From NCBI GenBank assembly GCA_016935095.1, contig JAFGRO010000021.1, forward strand, positions 1-64,000: a stretch of DNA of 64,000 bases. The letters run 5' to 3'. The notes under the pieces were generated by a model, which was not told the DNA's origin, did no database searches, and saw only the letters and a list, made by a program, of their open reading frames with translations. The number at the start of each line of letters is the position of its first letter. The first letter of the stretch is position 1. The position numbers and the translations under genes are program-made. This DNA is from Candidatus Woesearchaeota archaeon (GTDB taxonomy: Archaea; Nanobdellota; Nanobdellia; Woesearchaeales; GW2011-AR15). This document shows, piece by piece, positions 1 to 8,997 of the stretch.

Positions 1-73
1 ACTACAAAAAGTGGAAGTTTTCTTAAGAATCATTGCTTTCAATATTGATCGAATGATTAGAATCAAATTCAAT

Positions 74-99
74 GTTATTCTGATATTCATCAGAATAAC
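74..99 (-). terminator. Hairpin downstream of the DUF2283-like gene
   Basis: Perfect inverted repeat with an 11-bp stem (GTTATTCTGAT / ATCAGAATAAC) and a 4-base loop. It begins about 50 bases past the stop of the minus-strand gene at 147-524. It is a plausible transcript 3' end or RNA-stabilising hairpin; termination itself is inferred because archaeal terminators are usually plain T-tracts. Confidence 0.4.
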
Positions 100-146
100 T
101 AGGGTTTCATATTAGCCGTAGGGATAATAACTGCTTTTTAATAAGT

Positions 147-524
147 TTATGCAGAGGAACTAGCCATAAATTGTTCGAGAGGGGTATTGCCTAGTTTTAG
201 ATTTGATGTATAAACAAAAGGTAATTTTTCAAGTTCTTTAGATTTTATTAGAACATTAATTACTAGCATTTTTTCAGAAGGATTATAAGTTATATGTACT
301 TCACATCCAACAATATTTTGAAGAATGTCTAATGAGATACCTAGTTTTTTATTTATACCCATAAATTCCAAACCAACTATTTCTTTTTTCTCATTTAGAC
401 TCAAAATAGCATACCCTGCATCAATACTTTTAACAATTTTTTCATTAGCTTTGTAAATAGTTAAATGGTCTACATTATCATCATATTTCAGATATTCAAT
501 CTTTTCCATTTTATTTCTTAACAA
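147..524 (-). CDS. DUF2283-like small protein
   Basis: A 125-residue soluble protein. Residues about 8-60 match the DUF2283 pattern: Y-x-x-x-x-D-x-L-T-I-Y, then I-D-A-G-Y-A-I-L, then E-I-V-G-L-E-F. The family is small, widespread and of unknown biochemical role; it is often found near toxin-antitoxin or defence genes. A second start (Met6, MEKIEYL) is equally possible. It stands alone, divergent from the nuclease-like gene at 760. The C-terminal 50 residues lie beyond the usual domain and are not recognised. Confidence 0.6.
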   Translation of the reverse strand: MLRNKMEKIEYLKYDDNVDHLTIYKANEKIVKSIDAGYAILSLNEKKEIVGLEFMGINKKLGISLDILQNIVGCEVHITYNPSEKMLVINVLIKSKELEKLPFVYTSNLKLGNTPLEQFMASSSA

Positions 525-730
525 TTTGATGGCATATATTCTTATATTTAATCTTTTAACTTATAAATTGATAGCAATTCAATTATACTTAAATGTTTTA
601 TCTATTTAAATGTTTTCAAATCAATTTAGATAATCGAAAGTGGATGCTCCCCTCTGCGAGCTCTCCCTTGAACTCCCCTCTGTTCTATGGACATATTAAC
701 TCGCTTAGTTAGAAATTTCTTCCCTAAATA

Positions 731-739
731 TTTATATAG
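731..739 (+). promoter_or_regulatory. Archaeal TATA box for the 760 gene
   Basis: TTTATATAG lies 21-29 bases before the ATG at 760. That spacing fits a leaderless or nearly leaderless archaeal transcript. No Shine-Dalgarno sequence precedes the ATG, which agrees with this. Confidence 0.6.
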
Positions 740-759
740 CTTATTAACATTACATCTTT

Positions 760-2376
760 ATGATTCAAATATCAGAATTGATTGAGAAAGCTAAACAATT
801 TGAAAAAGAAATAGATTCTTCAAAAGAAAAAAGTGCCTTGAAACACCTTCACTCCTTCTTGAGTAGATTTCCCATAGATAGGCTTCATGAAATGACACTA
901 CATAATTATTCGTTAGGATATTCTAAAGATTCTTTTTCTAATTGGGTAGAGAAAAAGACGAAAGACATAGCAAGAATAAGTGGTGCTATTGGATTATCAG
1001 CAATGTTCGGTATATGGTCTAATGAAAGTTTAGTGCCTAATAATAAATTTATTATTAAAGAAAAACGTAAGAAGAAAGAAATAGATTTTATTGAAGCAAA
1101 TGAGAAATTCAAAGACATTAAAAAAACAATACTCAAAATAATTGAATTTGGTAAAGAAGAAAACTTTAAAGAAATTGATGACTTACCCTATCTCTGGCAC
1201 ATTGCAAAATCAAAAATACTCTTCTTGTATTATCCAAATCTAACCACTTCTATCATGAAGAAAGATCATATATTATCAGTTTGCGATTACATAGGTGTAA
1301 AATACAGTCCTAAATATCCAATAGAAGCAAACAATAAGCTACTAAGAACTATAAGAGAGATAGATTATTTTAAAGAATGGGATGGTTGGAAAATTGGCTC
1401 ACTTTTCTATTGGGATAAAGAATTAAACCTCAAATCAAAAGAGGAATCTACTGAAAGAAATTATTATATATTAGGTTCTAAATACGGACAATACCATCAA
1501 AGAGATATTTTCCCATTAATGGTTAAAAAAAGTGCTTTAGGAATTGGTTTTTGTTGGAAACAAGATCTAACTCCTTTTGTAAATACATCAAAAGGAAAAT
1601 TAGATACTTTTCTCAGAAATAAGGGATATGAGTCTAATGATATCACATCAATAAAACATTTTTTGAGTATGAAAGAAGGAGATTTAGTCGCCATTAAAAG
1701 TTCAGGTGCTCCAATTGGGACAGAACCAAGATTAGCTATAAAGGCGTATGCTATTGTAAAAAAGAAAGGGGGTATCTTATATGAACATGACCCGGATAGA
1801 AGTACAGGTTTAGGTCATTTAATGCATGCTGAATTTATTGAAAAAGACTTTACTAAAGAATTAAAGTTAGGTGGGTATGGTAAAGCAATTCACAAATTAT
1901 CCAAAGTGGAGCATATCAAAAAAATTTTTGGAGCATTTTATGAACCCGAACGCTTTGTAAAAAAATCAAGTGGTGTTACAACAAAAAATACAAATTCACA
2001 AATTAGAACAATAAACTCTAGTCAGATTATTGTTGAAGCTGTTCATAACAAAATTCAAGAGAAATATTATAACATTTTGGTTAATAAATATGGTCAAAAA
2101 AATGTAAAAATGGAAAAAAATTATGTTGATATAACCCTAAATGTTGGAGATAAAACAGTATATTTTGAAGTTAAACCCTTTTTGTCAATAATAAGTTGTA
2201 TTCAAGAAGCAACAGGTCAATTATTAAGATACTTATGGCAAGCAAATGCAGATCCTAATTTAAGTAAAATTATTGTTGTGGGACAATCTCAACCGAATGA
2301 TAACGATAAAACTTATATAGAGTACATGAAAAATAATCTAAAATTAGAATTTGAATATGTCTGGATATCTATTTAA
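760..2376 (+). CDS. McrB-N-like / PD-(D/E)XK restriction-type nuclease
   Basis: A 538-residue protein of at least two parts. The N-terminal third carries a pattern seen in proteins related to McrB-type restriction systems: R-L-H-E-M-T-L-H-N-Y, then F-S-N-W-V-E-K-K-T followed by G-A-I-G-L and F-G-I-W. A middle part (about 235-390) has an H-x-x-x-x-x-x-x-G-D-L-V-A-I-K segment. The C-terminal 120 residues look like a PD-(D/E)XK fold: Y-V-D-I-T-L supplies the Asp, F-E-V-K-P the E-x-K, and E-A-T-G-Q-L-L-R-Y the following helix. No ATPase domain is present. It faces two more nuclease-fold genes, so a defence role is inferred; specificity is unknown. Confidence 0.55.
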   Translation: MIQISELIEKAKQFEKEIDSSKEKSALKHLHSFLSRFPIDRLHEMTLHNYSLGYSKDSFSNWVEKKTKDIARISGAIGLSAMFGIWSNESLVPNNKFIIKEKRKKKEIDFIEANEKFKDIKKTILKIIEFGKEENFKEIDDLPYLWHIAKSKILFLYYPNLTTSIMKKDHILSVCDYIGVKYSPKYPIEANNKLLRTIREIDYFKEWDGWKIGSLFYWDKELNLKSKEESTERNYYILGSKYGQYHQRDIFPLMVKKSALGIGFCWKQDLTPFVNTSKGKLDTFLRNKGYESNDITSIKHFLSMKEGDLVAIKSSGAPIGTEPRLAIKAYAIVKKKGGILYEHDPDRSTGLGHLMHAEFIEKDFTKELKLGGYGKAIHKLSKVEHIKKIFGAFYEPERFVKKSSGVTTKNTNSQIRTINSSQIIVEAVHNKIQEKYYNILVNKYGQKNVKMEKNYVDITLNVGDKTVYFEVKPFLSIISCIQEATGQLLRYLWQANADPNLSKIIVVGQSQPNDNDKTYIEYMKNNLKLEFEYVWISI

Positions 2377-2436
2377 GGATGATTTTTTCTCTAGATATTT
2401 TTATATACGGAACTCCTCCCAGTCCTGCGGACATGT

Positions 2437-3414
2437 TCAATCAGCATGCAATTCGCTACAAATATCAGAAACTTGATCTGAGAATAATGAATGTTTACAA
2501 TTTAGAATGTAAGGTATTAGATTGTTTATTCTACAAACTTTTACATATTGGAAGTCTGGATTGTAATTAATATTTCCTTGAACACTTACCAAAACTTTCT
2601 TTATTGGTAATTTGAAATCAAAACAATTATTTAGTACAACATATAATAGTAGTCCAGCCCTATCTATTTGTTCATGTGGTTCAAAATCTCTCTCTCTATT
2701 TGCAAATTCTTTACTCCAATTTTTTACTTCAAGCGGAAAAATTCCTGTTGGACCAATAACTAAAAAATCAATTTGAGAAGATCTAGCTTTCTGATTTCTT
2801 CTATATCTTACTGCTCTAGATAATTTAATTTTATAATCACAGAAAACATGGTATTTATCACTAAGATTCATAAGTTCTTTGAGTACTTTTCTCTCACCAT
2901 ATGTCCCTGAATAATCACTTGATGTTTTTATTATATCATAAGTTTGTTTCATGTGAATTAATTCTTTATTTTCTCTTGAGAATACCTTTTCTGGACTAGT
3001 ATCTAATTCTTTTATTACTTGCCCCTTTTTATTGATTTGATGGTTCATATGCATATTAGTATGAATTTTCTTAACATGTTCTGCAACAATTCCTAATGTA
3101 TTTCTTGTTCCAACATTTATTTTTTTGAAAATTGATTTTTCATTCTTGAGATCAGAAATTTTTTGTTTTTTTTCTTTAATTGTTTTTTCATGTTTGGTTA
3201 TTCTATCTCTCTTTGTTTTCTCAATAGCTTTTAGTTCATCACAGTGATTAGAAATTCTAGACGGCAATTCATTTGTGAATTGTTTCTTTTTCTTTCTAAA
3301 TTTTTGAGAATATTCTTTACTCTTTTTATCTACATCATCAAAAGAACTAATATAATCAGAATGGTAATCTACTAATCTTTTTTCTGTTTCAATAGTTCCA
3401 TAGATAATTGCCAT
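2437..3414 (-). CDS. NERD-domain (nuclease-related) protein with coiled coil
   Basis: A 325-residue protein. Residues about 20-120 are very rich in Lys and Glu and predict a coiled coil. Residues about 168-290 form a NERD domain: G-x-Y-G-E-R-K-V-L, then S-S-Q-I-D-F-L-V-I-G-P-T-G-I-F, then L-E-V-K-N-W. The D and E-x-K residues expected for a PD-(D/E)XK-type active site are present. Its ATG overlaps the TAA of the upstream gene by one base (TAATG), so the two are probably translated together. The role is inferred to be DNA processing or defence. Confidence 0.75.
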   Translation of the reverse strand: MAIIYGTIETEKRLVDYHSDYISSFDDVDKKSKEYSQKFRKKKKQFTNELPSRISNHCDELKAIEKTKRDRITKHEKTIKEKKQKISDLKNEKSIFKKINVGTRNTLGIVAEHVKKIHTNMHMNHQINKKGQVIKELDTSPEKVFSRENKELIHMKQTYDIIKTSSDYSGTYGERKVLKELMNLSDKYHVFCDYKIKLSRAVRYRRNQKARSSQIDFLVIGPTGIFPLEVKNWSKEFANRERDFEPHEQIDRAGLLLYVVLNNCFDFKLPIKKVLVSVQGNINYNPDFQYVKVCRINNLIPYILNCKHSLFSDQVSDICSELHAD

Positions 3415-3965
3415 TATACTTCTTTAAAGAATTTGACTGCAAAATCACAAAATTGTTTTATAACCTCTTTATCCAATTCGAACTCTTTTCTATTGCCTAA
3501 GTAATTTTTACTGGTTGGAGTTACTTTTTTTCCTTCCTCGAGTTCTTTATATGAAATACATTTTATATGTTTTTTTGATACAATAATAAAAATTGCATTT
3601 TCATAAGGATAATTTCTCAATGAGTCATCATTAATATCAAAATATTCTTTTGCTCTAAATTTAACTTCAATAAAATAGACTTCATTAGTTTTAGGATGTT
3701 GTACAACGAAATCAGGCATTCTTCTAATTTCTTTAGCAACTTCCCCTCTTACACCTTTAAGAAGCTTCATGATACCTGGAACAGTATTTTCCATCCCATA
3801 TCTAAAAACATTGAATTCAAGAGATAAAAATAATTCTTCAATAAGTGTTTCAGCTATTCTTCCTTTTATCATACTCTCTTTGTACTTGGAGTCTTTTTTC
3901 GATAATCCAGAATTAAAATTTTCATTAGAAATTGGCTTCTTTTTATGATAATAGAATTTTTTCAT
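3414..3965 (-). CDS. PD-(D/E)XK nuclease-like protein
   Basis: A 183-residue protein with a compact restriction-endonuclease-like core. An N-terminal helix (I-A-E-T-L-I-E-E-L-F) is followed by a strand segment, then M-P-D-F-V-V for the catalytic Asp and Y-F-I-E-V-K-F-R for the E-x-K motif. A Y-P-Y-E-N-A-I-F-I-I-V strand follows. It is first in a two-gene operon with the NERD protein. No Holliday-junction-resolvase signature was recognised, so the exact substrate is open. Confidence 0.65.
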   Translation of the reverse strand: MKKFYYHKKKPISNENFNSGLSKKDSKYKESMIKGRIAETLIEELFLSLEFNVFRYGMENTVPGIMKLLKGVRGEVAKEIRRMPDFVVQHPKTNEVYFIEVKFRAKEYFDINDDSLRNYPYENAIFIIVSKKHIKCISYKELEEGKKVTPTSKNYLGNRKEFELDKEVIKQFCDFAVKFFKEV

Positions 3966-4061
3966 ATTAATTGGTATTTAATTGAATAATAAATATTTTT
4001 TTATTACAAGACATTCCCTCTAAGAACTGCACTCTCTCCCCCCCTCTCCTCATAATAACCC

Positions 4062-5849
4062 CTATATCTCCGGCTGGTTCATCTCTAAGAATACTATGAA
4101 AAGGACATTTAGCATTGGTATTACAAGGTATGTGCCGATTGTGATTATAACATTAATATCTATGCCGCCGACATTCCCGCCGAGCATGCTCACTAAAGAG
4201 AGCGCTGTCACAAAAAATAAAGGAGCGGCTATCAGTACGCCTGTATAAATATCAGAGTATGTGGAAATTGACTCAACGTATTTCTGCCTTTCGAGCCTGT
4301 AATGGAGCAGTGCCTCTTTTGATTTCTGCTCCAGGTAATTTTTAATGTCGCCGCCAGTCTCAATAGTGGATACAAACCCGTCCAGGAATTCTTTAAATTC
4401 AGAAGAAGGCGTAGTAACAGATATTGCCCTTATGGCAGTAAGCGCATCATAACCGAAAACCTCAATGTAATTTGAGATTTTCTCCATCTCGACAGAGATC
4501 TGCCCGTATTCTTTTGAAGCTGACAACAGCTTGAACATTGTTGTGGGAGGGACGCCTGATGCAATCACAGAGGACATATGGTCTATTGCAAAAGGAAGAT
4601 TTGTATTTATTGATCTCCTCCTGTTTTTAATTTCCATAAAAGGATAATAGAACAGCCCTGCAAAGAGCATCACACTAAGCAACATTGAAAATAACAGTGA
4701 TTTAAGAATAATTAAAGGGGTTGCATTTCCCTGTATTGCAAAGAATAATGCAAAAACCGGAATTGTCACTATAAATGAGAATATTGTCAGTAAAAACATG
4801 ATGTTAATATATGTGTTTGACAGTATTTTGAAATTCGCATATCTCAATGCCAGATACAGTTTTTTAAAGACATTCGGGAATTTCTCAATAAAATAGATAC
4901 TTATTTTTCTTACTGTAATATTTGCCAGATACCCCAAAGAAGAAGGTTCGTATATCTTGGTTTTTTTCATAGATATTAACTCTTTTATTTCTTTAACCTC
5001 TTTTTCCAGGAGATAAGGATCAAGCACAGCCTTAACATCCTCTTCCATTATATTCCCGACTTCTTGCTGTTTATAGGTGAAGATAGAAGGCATAACACTT
5101 GTCTTATCTGAAATAAATTCTTTGTCAGGCTTCTTTTTCCCAAGTAAATATTTTAAAAAATCTTTGCTTAGAACACCGCCGACTTTAACCTGGTCTTCGC
5201 TTGAGATCTTATCTAGAATCGGTTTTTCCTTGGACTGGAAAGCATATGCCAGATTCCGTAAAAAGCCCAGTTTCCTGGGGGGCGGCACAGGCAGTTTTTC
5301 TGCAGGCTCAGGCCTGGGAATCTCAAGGCTATACCTGTCTGCTATTTTAATGAGGGCTAGTTCATGCTCAGGCTTTTCCAGGGCAACAGGCTTAAATGCC
5401 TGCTCTTTTTTTTCAGGTGCTTTTTTAAGAAACTGGCCTGGAAGGCCGGGAAGTTCTTCTTTTACCCTGTATATATTAACACTATCAACTCCAGGAAGTT
5501 TTTTGACTTTATAGGCCTTTTTAAGAAGAATCTTCTTATTAATTTTTAAATTGCGGTATGAATTGTCATTATATACAAGGGAGAGCAGCTTTGTATTTAA
5601 GCTGTCTGCTTTCTTAAGCAGGGTGTCTATGTATGAATTATAATATTCCATACATTCCGATTTACTTTTGTTTAATAAGAGCTCATTTTTCAGATTCATG
5701 TAAGTCCTGTAATTAAAATCCCCTCGTTGATACTGCCTGTCAAGAAGTTTAAGGTTGTTTATTAATTCCTGCTTATAATAATCATATGTCTTTATCTCCT
5801 GAATAAAACTTTTTAACTCATTGCAGTCTTGTTTAATATCCTTTATCAT
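4062..5849 (-). CDS. Type IV pilus platform protein (T2SSF / TadC / ArlJ-like)
   Basis: About 595 residues from the chosen ATG at 5849; a longer frame starts at 5900 but overlaps the upstream gene, while 5849 lies 8 bases after that gene's stop. The N-terminal 270 residues are charged and cytoplasmic, with a coiled coil and a Pro/Lys-rich linker. The C-terminal half holds the T2SSF region with about four to six membrane segments and the motif A-I-D-H-M-S-S-V-I-A-S-G-V-P-P that is typical of archaeal pilus platform proteins. In the family this protein anchors the pilus in the membrane and works with the adjacent ATPase. It is last in the pilus operon. Confidence 0.85.
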   Translation of the reverse strand: MIKDIKQDCNELKSFIQEIKTYDYYKQELINNLKLLDRQYQRGDFNYRTYMNLKNELLLNKSKSECMEYYNSYIDTLLKKADSLNTKLLSLVYNDNSYRNLKINKKILLKKAYKVKKLPGVDSVNIYRVKEELPGLPGQFLKKAPEKKEQAFKPVALEKPEHELALIKIADRYSLEIPRPEPAEKLPVPPPRKLGFLRNLAYAFQSKEKPILDKISSEDQVKVGGVLSKDFLKYLLGKKKPDKEFISDKTSVMPSIFTYKQQEVGNIMEEDVKAVLDPYLLEKEVKEIKELISMKKTKIYEPSSLGYLANITVRKISIYFIEKFPNVFKKLYLALRYANFKILSNTYINIMFLLTIFSFIVTIPVFALFFAIQGNATPLIILKSLLFSMLLSVMLFAGLFYYPFMEIKNRRRSINTNLPFAIDHMSSVIASGVPPTTMFKLLSASKEYGQISVEMEKISNYIEVFGYDALTAIRAISVTTPSSEFKEFLDGFVSTIETGGDIKNYLEQKSKEALLHYRLERQKYVESISTYSDIYTGVLIAAPLFFVTALSLVSMLGGNVGGIDINVIITIGTYLVIPMLNVLFIVFLEMNQPEI

Positions 5850-5856
5850 TTTCAAT

Positions 5857-6060
5857 TCAAGAATAAAACTGTATTTTTTCCAGCACTTTATGCATTTCAT
5901 AAATCAGTTTAAGAATTTCCTGCTTGGCAACCCTGGCCTTTGTCCTGGTAATATCCAGTTCTTCTTTTGTTGAAATATCTTTATTCAGGATGTCCTTATA
6001 AAGATCTGACAATAACTGGATTTTTTTGATTTTGTCTTCAATATAATTTAATTCTTTCAT
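5857..6060 (-). CDS. Small coiled-coil protein of the pilus operon
   Basis: A 67-residue, highly charged, fully helical protein with no membrane segment or known motif. Its ATG overlaps the TGA of the pilus ATPase (ATGA), and the platform protein starts 8 bases after its stop. This coupling argues that it is a real gene. It may be a linker or chaperone between ATPase and platform protein, but that is inference from position only. Confidence 0.6.
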   Translation of the reverse strand: MKELNYIEDKIKKIQLLSDLYKDILNKDISTKEELDITRTKARVAKQEILKLIYEMHKVLEKIQFYS

Positions 6061-7607
6061 ATTAATCCAAACTTCTGCAAAATCTTATTCTTATTTAAGT
6101 AGTATTCTTTAAAAATTTCATTGATCTGTTTAAAGTCCTTGACTTTCATCTGGGCAAGTTTGTTCAATAGATCCGTCCTGGTCTGAAGCTCCTTGTTCAG
6201 CTCTTCAATATTTGCCCCTGAATCCTTGGAAATTTTTTCAAGAATAGTCAATTTTGATTTTTGTATTATAGTATCGGATACAGGATCCCATTCAAAGGGT
6301 ATATTGACCTGGACTTTACCGAGTTCTTTTTCCTTTGCTTTTATCTCAACAAGCTGCTTTACTCTTCTTATATTTTTGTCTGCCTCTTTTACATGTGCCA
6401 TCACACAAACCACATCAAGAGATTCAATTAAGCTCGGAGAGAGATTTATAGGGGGTGTTTCTAACCTTCGGATTAATGTTTCAACAGAGCCTGCATGAAA
6501 AGTCCCGAATGAAGCATGGCCTGAAGCCATTCCCTGGAAGAGGACATACGCTTCTTTGCCGCGAATCTCTCCCACAATCACATAATCCGGATTTTGCCTG
6601 AAGCTTTCTTTAAGAAGATCAAAAAGCGTAATCTCGCCATATTCTTTTCCCATTAAATTAGGAATCCCGAAACCAGTCCTGGTAACTGACGGCATCCAGT
6701 TATCATGGGTAAGGTTTAATTCACGTGTATCCTCTATAGAGCAGACTCTTGCTTCAGGAGGAATAAAACTTAAAATACTGTTTAAGAAAGTTGTTTTCCC
6801 GGATGCAGTCTCGCCGATTATCATAAAGTTTCTCCTGTGCTCAATAGCCAGCCATATATATGCAAATAACTTAGCAGGGGCTGTTTCAGCAGTAATCAAA
6901 TGAACAGGTGTCCATGGCTCACGGGTGAATTTACGGATTGTAAAAGTCGGACCCCTGGTTGTAACATCAGGGGAATATGTTGCATTAACTCTGCTGCCGT
7001 CAGGCAAAGTCCCGTCCAATAAAGGTTTTGCATATGAAACGTATCTCCCTGTTTTCTGGGCGATTTTTTCAACAAAATCAGTAAGTTCCTGCAGGTCTTT
7101 GTAGATTATGTTTGTTTTCAGGTTTTCATATTTCCTGTGGACAAGATAGATCGGGAAATCCAGGCCGTTGCATTCAATGTCCTCAATATAATAATCGTGG
7201 AGCAAAGGCTCAATCCTGTTCAGGCCGACTGAATTCCTGAAGATATAATACATTAATTTTAAATAAGTGTCCTGGGAAACCTTTGTGCCAAGCTCAATTA
7301 AGATTGACTGGACATTCTTTTCCAGATAATTTATAACCAGGTTGAATTTATTAACGCCGCTATAACTTATATTTATCATCTCTTCCAATGCAAGAAGAAC
7401 AAGTCTCAGAATCTCATTTTCCTCCGGAGTCAGACTAGGCTCTTCAACTTCATATTTTAATTCATCATTATCCCAGAATATATGCGCATAAGCATATGGT
7501 TTAATCAAGGGATACCTTATATTTATTGAAGTCCTGTCCTTAATATCCGGCAGTTCTATTATTTCCGGCCTGGTATCAATCTGAAAAATCGGCTTTTGCT
7601 CTGGCAT
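6057..7607 (-). CDS. Type II/IV secretion ATPase of an archaeal pilus (TadA/ArlI-like)
   Basis: A 516-residue hexameric-type secretion ATPase that would power pilin assembly at the inner face of the membrane. Visible motifs are: Walker A G-E-T-A-S-G-K-T near residue 267; the Asp box (I-E-D-T-R-E-L); Walker B-like V-I-V-G-E-I-R-G-K-E-A; and the His box G-H-A-S-F-G-T-F-H-A-G. The N-terminal domain carries D-G-S-R-V-N-A. A GGGGAG ribosome site lies about 5 bases before the ATG. It overlaps the next gene by ATGA and is preceded by the pilin genes. Confidence 0.92.
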   Translation of the reverse strand: MPEQKPIFQIDTRPEIIELPDIKDRTSINIRYPLIKPYAYAHIFWDNDELKYEVEEPSLTPEENEILRLVLLALEEMINISYSGVNKFNLVINYLEKNVQSILIELGTKVSQDTYLKLMYYIFRNSVGLNRIEPLLHDYYIEDIECNGLDFPIYLVHRKYENLKTNIIYKDLQELTDFVEKIAQKTGRYVSYAKPLLDGTLPDGSRVNATYSPDVTTRGPTFTIRKFTREPWTPVHLITAETAPAKLFAYIWLAIEHRRNFMIIGETASGKTTFLNSILSFIPPEARVCSIEDTRELNLTHDNWMPSVTRTGFGIPNLMGKEYGEITLFDLLKESFRQNPDYVIVGEIRGKEAYVLFQGMASGHASFGTFHAGSVETLIRRLETPPINLSPSLIESLDVVCVMAHVKEADKNIRRVKQLVEIKAKEKELGKVQVNIPFEWDPVSDTIIQKSKLTILEKISKDSGANIEELNKELQTRTDLLNKLAQMKVKDFKQINEIFKEYYLNKNKILQKFGLI

Positions 7608-7696
7608 AGTCTCCCCTTTTTTATAATTGCATTAAGAATCTAATAAGTATTTAATATTTTCGGAATGAAAAAAATAATATTTAAAGAATAATTTAT

Positions 7697-8443
7697 CTAT
7701 TTCGGTTCAAAATTTTTTACTTTGGTTATCAGGAAATCTGCATAGCTCTCAAGAATAAATTCAAGGTCATACTCTGCAAAACTGGAATTTATGTGTGCAA
7801 TCACTTTAGCCCTGCCAAGATTTGTATTATTGCCAGAGGGAACAAGTTCTGTATAGCCTTTTCCATAAGAAGAATCCTCAATTCCGTTTATGCTAAAAAA
7901 AAATGTTCCGTTTAATTCATTATCATTAAAACTAATTGAATCAATTAAACCAGAGGTGTTTATTTCCTGCCAGCTGGATTCAGTCCCTATCTTATTAATT
8001 TTAGCAGAAAAAGAATCATCTTCAATAGTTGTTTTTAAGATATAGATCTCATCGGTTTCAGTTGTCTGGACATTGGCATTGCTTGTTATAATCAAGTTCC
8101 CGAATCTCTGGCTGGTTCTCGGATCAACAATCCTATTGTCTGTTTCAAATTCCCAGTTAATCTGATTCTCTGCAATAATGAGCTTGCCCTCCTTGATTTC
8201 AAGATTTACTATCCTTTGTGCGCCTTCTCCTTCACTGGCGACTTCATTTATATGCTCATCTAAATTCAGAAGTGCGTCTTTGGTTTTTGAAAAGGTTGTT
8301 GTGTCCTTTAATCTTTCAAGAATCGGAATTCCCGCTTCAAGAATCAGAACTAATGCGATTGTCGCAACTAAAGTATATAAAATCGCAGATACCCATACCT
8401 GTGATTTTCTTTTAATTTTTTCCACCTCAAATTTATCACTCAC
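7697..8443 (-). CDS. Pilin-like secreted protein with class III-type N-terminus
   Basis: About 248 residues from the GTG at 8443, which overlaps the upstream pilin's TGA by 8 bases; a longer frame to 8491 would run far into that gene. A basic stretch (K-I-K-R-K-S-Q) is followed by one hydrophobic helix (V-S-A-I-L-Y-T-L-V-A-T-I-A-L-V). The rest is a beta-rich extracellular domain. It is larger than the neighbouring pilins and may be a minor or adaptor pilin. Specific family not recognised. Confidence 0.65.
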   Translation of the reverse strand: MSDKFEVEKIKRKSQVWVSAILYTLVATIALVLILEAGIPILERLKDTTTFSKTKDALLNLDEHINEVASEGEGAQRIVNLEIKEGKLIIAENQINWEFETDNRIVDPRTSQRFGNLIITSNANVQTTETDEIYILKTTIEDDSFSAKINKIGTESSWQEINTSGLIDSISFNDNELNGTFFFSINGIEDSSYGKGYTELVPSGNNTNLGRAKVIAHINSSFAEYDLEFILESYADFLITKVKNFEPK

Positions 8444-8966
8444 ACTCAAAAACTTCCTCAATGTCGAGATTATTATTTGAACATAAAACACCCTGGGATG
8501 AGCCGGGTATTTTTATTTTGGGGATAAGACTTGCAAAACTAATGCCTGAAAAATCTGACCTTGCGCCTAAATTAAATTCATATTTTTGTGCAAAGCCAGA
8601 AGATACTTTAGTATTGTCATCATAATTACTGACATCACCGTCTGCTTCCACCAACTGGACTTTTATCCCTATTATTTCCTCATTGCCTATATTATCAACA
8701 ATCATCCTTAAAGTGGCATTAGTCCCAGTATTATTAATAAAGCAAACCTGATCATAGCCATTAATCTCAACCCAGTCAAGAAGTATATCAAGAGAGCATC
8801 TCATCTGTTTTGAACTTTCTCCCTCAACACTTTCTGTCTGTGATGTTATAAAAGACCTGCCCCAGCTCATTACCACTGCTCCCAGGGCAACAGAAAATGC
8901 TATTAAAAGTACTGTAGCAATCAGAGGAGAAACCCCTTTTTTAATTTTAAAAAGTCTTCTAAACAT
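8436..8966 (-). CDS. Archaeal type IV pilin
   Basis: A 176-residue pilin. The N-terminus is basic, with K-I-K-K-G followed by V-S-P-L-I-A-T-V-L-L-I-A-F, the standard archaeal pilin helix; cleavage would be expected after the Gly or nearby. The body has four Cys that could form disulfides, two of them near the C-terminus. A GAGGTG ribosome site lies about 9 bases before the ATG. It is a paralogue of the next gene upstream (8998-9558), with shared S-F-I-T-S-Q-T-E and P-K-I-x-x-P-G-S. Confidence 0.88.
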   Translation of the reverse strand: MFRRLFKIKKGVSPLIATVLLIAFSVALGAVVMSWGRSFITSQTESVEGESSKQMRCSLDILLDWVEINGYDQVCFINNTGTNATLRMIVDNIGNEEIIGIKVQLVEADGDVSNYDDNTKVSSGFAQKYEFNLGARSDFSGISFASLIPKIKIPGSSQGVLCSNNNLDIEEVFECE

Positions 8967-8997
8967 AACTTATTTCACCTCTTTATTTAAAATGAAG

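Noticed and set aside
2379-2570. Short plus-strand frame after the first nuclease gene
   Set aside because: It overlaps the 3' end of the well-supported NERD gene and has no motif.
5850-5900. Longer start for the pilus platform protein
   Set aside because: It would overlap the 67-residue coupled gene; the ATG at 5849 sits just after that gene's stop.
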